From positions 13,510,309 to 13,574,308 of the forward strand of contig OW203766.1 of assembly GCA_934045905.1 (NCBI GenBank): 64,000 nt of DNA. The letters are read 5' to 3'. Positions 49,801-55,800 of the stretch are shown here, piece after piece. The DNA is from Leuctra nigra (taxonomy: Eukaryota > Arthropoda > Insecta > Plecoptera > Leuctridae). The notes beneath the pieces are model-generated. The model saw only the letters and a list, made by a program, of their open reading frames with translations. It had not been told where the DNA came from and searched no databases. The number at the start of each line of letters is the position of its first letter. The first letter of the stretch is position 1. A program made the translations under genes and the position numbers.

Positions 49801-52800
49801 GAGGTTATATTGCGCACATTAATTTTATATTTAACTTTGTTGAACATAATTGGAGGACATGGGGAGGGGTCGACCTAGCGGGCCCGATCCGGGGGAGTCC
49901 AGAACTGGTGGGAAGGCCAGGCCGGAATGGGGACGGACCGGGGGGAGGGGGAGGCTTCGGGCCGGTGGGACTCGATTTCAGGGGGATCACCATCTCGAGA
50001 GGGGAGGCCGGCCCGAGGGGACCGCAAATTCAAGGGAGGGCATGGGACTAGGCCGACCCTGGACTGCACTTGGTTGGGACCAACTCGCTATGCGAGCCGG
50101 TCCCTTAAGCCCCACCACCGCGTCAAGGTGGCAGTCCATTGGTGGGGCACGTCCACGTAGGCGAGGAGGGCGGCGAGAGGGTGGAGGACTGCCAGGCGTA
50201 GTGCAGCTCGACCACGTCCACGTAGGCGAGGAGGGCGGTGAGAGGGTGGAGACTGTCCGGCGTAGTGCAGCTCGACCACGTCCACGTCGTAGAGGAGGGC
50301 GGCGAGAGGGTGGGGACTGTCAGGCGTAGTGCAGCTCGACCACGTCCACGTCGGCGAGGAGGGCGGCGAGAGGGTGGAGACTGCCAGGCGTAGTGCTGCT
50401 CGACCACGTCCACGAGGAGGGCGGCGAGAGGGTGGAGACTGCCAGGCGTAGTGCAGCTCGACCACGTCCACGTCGGCGAGGAGGCCGGCGAGAGGGTGGA
50501 GATTGTTAGGTCTAGTGCAGCTTGACCACGTCCACGTCGTCGAGGAGGGCGGTAAGAGGGTGGAGATTGTTAGGCGTAGTGCAGCAGCTCAACCACGTCC
50601 ACGTCGTCCAGAAGGGCGCAAGAGGGTGATATTGAAATTGGGAGAACGACGACGACTGACGAGTCAATATAGAAGGGTTGAAGAAGATTGTGACTCGGGG
50701 AGGACGTCAAGAGGATGGTGTTTGCCATTGGGTGGGCAGCGAGAGGGTGGTGACTGTCAGGAAAGCACGTCCACGTCGTGCCAATGATATTGACTTTGTG
50801 GAGGCGGCAAGAGGGTGACGACGTCTGGCAAGAGAAGAAAGTAGTCTGGACAGGAGCGACTGTTGACGACTGATCCGAGGAGGCCGGTGAGAGGGTGGAG
50901 ATCGTCATTGTGAGGGCGGTAAGATGTCGACGAAGAGGCTAAGAGAGAATCTGTTCATTCAAGGACTCTGCAAGTTGTCGACGGACGGAATAATAATTAT
51001 GATGATGATGATTAGGCAAGGATGGACATGGATGGATGATGGGGAGGAGGCGTAAGGAACCTTCATTTGCTACGCGACTGAGGGAAACCATGAGTAAGTC
51101 CAACGCGCGAGTTGCCCCTGAGCCAAATTGCTCCATCTCAAGCTTGAGGAGACAAGTGTTTAATGCATTTAATTTTAAACACTGTGCACGACCCAGCCGC
51201 AGGAAAAACTATAATTGACATATTTCTTAGATACATTTCTCAAAAAGCAAGACTCAGCCCGATGTGGTCACGTGTTCGTGCTTTTGTCTAAACGGCAACA
51301 AACGAATATTCAAATAAATGAACCATATTAAGTCGCAAGAGAACGGATGATAACAGCGTAACACCGAATGAGTACTCTTATAATCAAAATTATTAATCAT
51401 CATTAAAATTATGTGATTCCATCAAGCTTGCTTCAAGAATGATCGCAAAAGCTGCTACACAATTTCATGACGAAATTTAGTAGTGTCAAATATATCGAAA
51501 CTAGCAACAAAAAATAAAAATATATCGTATAATTAGTGGAACATAGTGACAAGTAGAGGCTAGATCACTAAACAGTTTGCATTGACTCTTTCGTATTACA
51601 ATATTTTTCACATTCCAAGGGAATAATTTCAATAATTGCTATCGCTGTTGAAGAATGTTAATGAGTAGTGTTAGATTGCAGCTAATGGCGGCCTCAAAAA
51701 GACCTGCTATTTTTCAAACCAATCTATTTTAGTGGCATATTTATAGCAGAAGTTAAAATGTGTATTCAAGGAATTATGAATGGGATTTATTTCAATATTT
51801 ACGACAGAAGAAAGAAAATCAACACGTATAAATGAAATACGCTAAGATTGGAGAGCGGAGAAGTAAGCTGGAGTTTTTCAATACTCTGCTACAATGAGTA
51901 TAGTAAAGTTTAAACGGTAATTCTAGGAATGCAATGGGTCCATGCCATGTAGTCCTAATCAACCGTTTAAAATTTAGTAGTGCATTGAAAAACTGGCCCT
52001 GATGGTAAGTTTTAAAATTTGGTTTTGAAATAGTTTTTGAATTTGAATAAATGATAAAAGTGGTTAGCTTGCAATTTCCCAAATTATTTGCGTCGTCTGC
52101 CTGATATGAATGATAGGTAAGGAAGGACGGCGGGAATGAGTTGGTCGTGGCCTAGGGAACCTTCCCAACATTTGCCTCTCGACTGAGGGAAAGCATAGAA
52201 CCAGGCGCGTAGGAACTACTTTCATCATGGGGGGGATTGCGACACCAGGAATGGGGGTCTGGGGGGCGAAGTCCCCTATTCTTATCCCCGCAGGATGTTT
52301 TTTAGAATTTAAACCAGTTAAAAGTGATTCTGGGGTTCTAAAATGCACAAACTGAAGCAAAAACCTTCCAATTGTTGCCCCGCAGGGCGTTTTTTTAGAA
52401 TTTAAACAATTTTTAACTGATTTTTGAACACTAAACGTAATGGGGGGGGGGGGGGGATGATAATCCCCCGATCCCCCCCCCCCCTTCCTACGCGCCTGCA
52501 TAGAACCTCAGCTGGGAAGGACGGAAGCGGGAAAGCAAGTCCAGAGAGTTACCGCGACACCAACATCCTACTAACATCCTAACACAATTCCATACAACTC
52601 ATGTCTGGTAATGTAGGAAATGTTCAAGCCCAGATGACGGCACTTCCTCCCTGCCATTAGCCACCTCTGTGAACTAAACAAGTGTAATTGCCAGGCAGTA
52701 GGTGATCAAGACGAGCAAGACGAGACAATGTGAGGCTGTAATTAGCTCTCCTGACGTCATACTAGATTACACGGGGATCAGAGAGTGAGATAACACGTTG

Positions 52801-55800
52801 CGTAACAGAGAGGCGCAGTGCTAGAGTGACATGCATGTCATACCGTGTCATACCGACTGACATTGAGAGAGGTCTGGTGTATAGGCACACAATCACTCAA
52901 CTCTTTTGTCCATGCTTAAGTTACAAGAGAATGAAGCCATTGGATGGGTCAGCCGTTCATTAAAAATCACTCAGTAAAATGTGTAGGAGTGTATACACTT
53001 TCCATGTAACATGAAGAATGTTGGAAATATCAGATTTCCATTATACTGGCAAACCTCAGCTGATGATGGCAACCGATGATGACAGCTTTTCGTAATGATG
53101 AATAATTGAGATGTAATTATTTCGATTTGCAATCAGTAATAATAGTGAGTGAGTGACTCAATTCTTCATCACAACTTGTAGTAAACAAAAAATGTCTAGG
53201 GCTTTATGGTTAATTTTCATATCTTATTCAAGGGGTGGTTCCAGCAGATACGACCTTGTATCACATTTTCACATTACAAAAATGCAATAAAATAAAATTA
53301 TAAGAATCTTAACTTATCTTGCATATTTTTCCACTTTATCAAGAAAATTATCGACATTCATAAAAGATATTACGCAGGTGAAGTATACTGTGACTGAAAT
53401 TTGAAACACAAAAATTATGTTCGAAATTTTAATAATTCACTCACAAACGTCCTAACAGAACTGCTTTGATTGAACTTTGAAAGCGGTCGAGTTGGAAATT
53501 CAATTTTTACCCGAGAAGAGATGCGACATTGACATTTGTTTCACCCTTATAGCACAGGATTACATTAGCGGAAGTATAAAATAGGTACAGGCAAGAATTT
53601 GTCTACCGAAGAGAAAAACTGACAGAAATCATGATACAAGTGTGACATGTTGTGTTCTGACTGTATCAATAAAATAAAATATATAAAATCCATTCAATGA
53701 AAGAATGGCGACCTTGAAACGTAAAGATAATCCATTTATTAGATTGCTGGATACCGAACAATTTATTAACATAATAAATTAAATATCATTACAGATTGTA
53801 CAGTCAGTAAAATCGTATTCAACATTGAGCTAAATGACTATGGTTTAGATTCAAGGTCGTCATTATGAACAATTTATTTCTTCACTCATTTACGAAGTCT
53901 TTGCCCAGAAAAATATTCGCGTACTTGATAGAGAAGGTATTACAGGTGGTGTCAGCTTACCTTGGTGTGTAGAAACGCCAAGCTCTTGTTGCAGTTCTCA
54001 ATGAAATGCACACGCATAAGTCCATTGTTGGGTTTCGCTTGTTTCTCTCCGGAGATGATCTCCAACAGTTTCAGCAGCTTCTTGCCGTCAGCAAGGTCTG
54101 TGAATAGGTCCTCTACTTCCATGCGCGCCTGCAGACAGAAACACACGTGTCAAACAGCATATTATGTGTCCAGGGAAGTGCAGACTCGGATATATGTCCG
54201 CATAGTTACTTGATCCGTATGACCATTGTGGTCTACGAGTAAATTTCTAGCAACGTAATATAGTAATTCGACCTTAGTGGTGAATCACAATAGAAATATT
54301 CTTAGCCCTTATTCCTAGGACCATCCTTGAGCCAAAATTGTCATATTTTGGTTTATCGACGACCCCTAGAAAATCTCTCCAAAAAATGTCAAGTAAATAG
54401 TAAAACATAATTTCTTGAAAATGATACTATGCCTCGTACTTGAGCTGGAAATATGAAGCATTCAATTTTGAAGCAATTTAATGAAAAAACTGGTCCTGGA
54501 AACAAACTCAATTGCTTTAAAATTCTGGATTCCATAGCGGTGGCTCACCCGTGCACCTACCCCCCCCCCCCCCCCCTCCCCTTCCAAAAAATATAATTTT
54601 CTAATGCATATTAGAGGGAATATATATTGTATTCTGTCAATTGCAATTTGAAAATTAAATTAAGATTAAGATGCTGCTTCAATTTTTCCGGGCACAAGGA
54701 CCTCAGAGGTAGAAGGCCGGAAGTCAATTTCAAAGATTCCTGAGGTGAGCAGTATTCTGTCTCCATCCAATCATATTTGTAACGATGACATAAAGTATTT
54801 TTGTGTAAGAAAATACTACAATAAAACTTTATTTGTTGACATCAGTCTTAATGACAATTCGAGCTTGATTACATCATTCCAAAAGTGTGCAACGTAATAT
54901 CGAGAATATGGACTTCGGACCTCTGAGTTCACAAATATCTGTCGGATCTGATGTAAGCTCTAGCACATCTCTCGATCTCTTCAGGAGCATTTTCCTCCGG
55001 TTGATCTGCCTAATAAGCGGGTTGGTAACACGCGAAGGTAATAGTCAAGGGGGTTATTCCTCTCTCGTCATTCCTGCGAGATTGTCCGAGTGATGAGCGA
55101 CCTTGGTACAGCCTTGGTCAGGAGACGTGCGGCTTGCTTGGTCAACGAGCGCGCGAGGGAAACTTGGGGGAAACTGCCAAGTCCATGCCAGCCGACGAGG
55201 TAGACTTTGCACAACAGATTGTTTTGATTTTACGTTCTTTGAGGAAGCACCTCTTGGTCATTATCACTGTGCTCGGAACTACTCTAATGGAACTTGAATG
55301 GAACATTTTTAAAGCTGAGTATTATTGATTTTTCATTCTTTTTCGTTTTCTGAATAATATTTTCTTTTTCAATTTTGTAGGTTAGGTGCATAGCTCTTGA
55401 TTGATCTTCCTGCTCGTAATTATTCATTTTTTAATTATTATTTTGGTGTCCTTTATATTTATATGTATTTTTTAAATTATACCAGAGTTCTGTATTTTAG
55501 GCGAACAAGGCACCGAAGAAAATTCATTTTTTTGTTGCACGCAAGTCAAAAATTAATTTTGAATGATTATCTTTCCAAATTACGGGTGTCACCATTCCAA
55601 GCATCTTTTCACGAATACAGAAATAATTGGTTTTGGGCTCTAAAAATCATTGGCAAGGACTGCCAAGGTACAGAGGTGCGTCCGAGGTACAGAGTTATGA
55701 TTTTTATTGTTTTTTGTGATATTTGAGAAATGTTTTTCGTTTGTGTCATTTCTTTTTTTAAATATATAAAATCAGCTTTTTGAGATGGATTTGAAAATCT

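Larger units (their letters stand above)
45862..53960 (-). other. kst: 8.1-kb kst intron between exons 2 and 3
   Basis: Holds a GC-rich block (46,590-46,780), a dispersed repeat (47,982-48,447), the 65-bp minisatellite (49,061-50,640) with a retroposon inside, SINE-like copies and a hAT MITE (52,202-52,498). I recognise nothing in 46,800-47,980, 51,140-52,100 or 52,600-53,960, which are AT-rich. Confidence 0.8.

Noticed and set aside
49042..50471. Long overlapping ORFs in several frames (up to 170 aa) in the minisatellite
   Set aside because: They arise because a 65-bp stop-poor GC-rich unit is repeated; the frame shifts every unit and the predicted peptides are all translations of the repeat.
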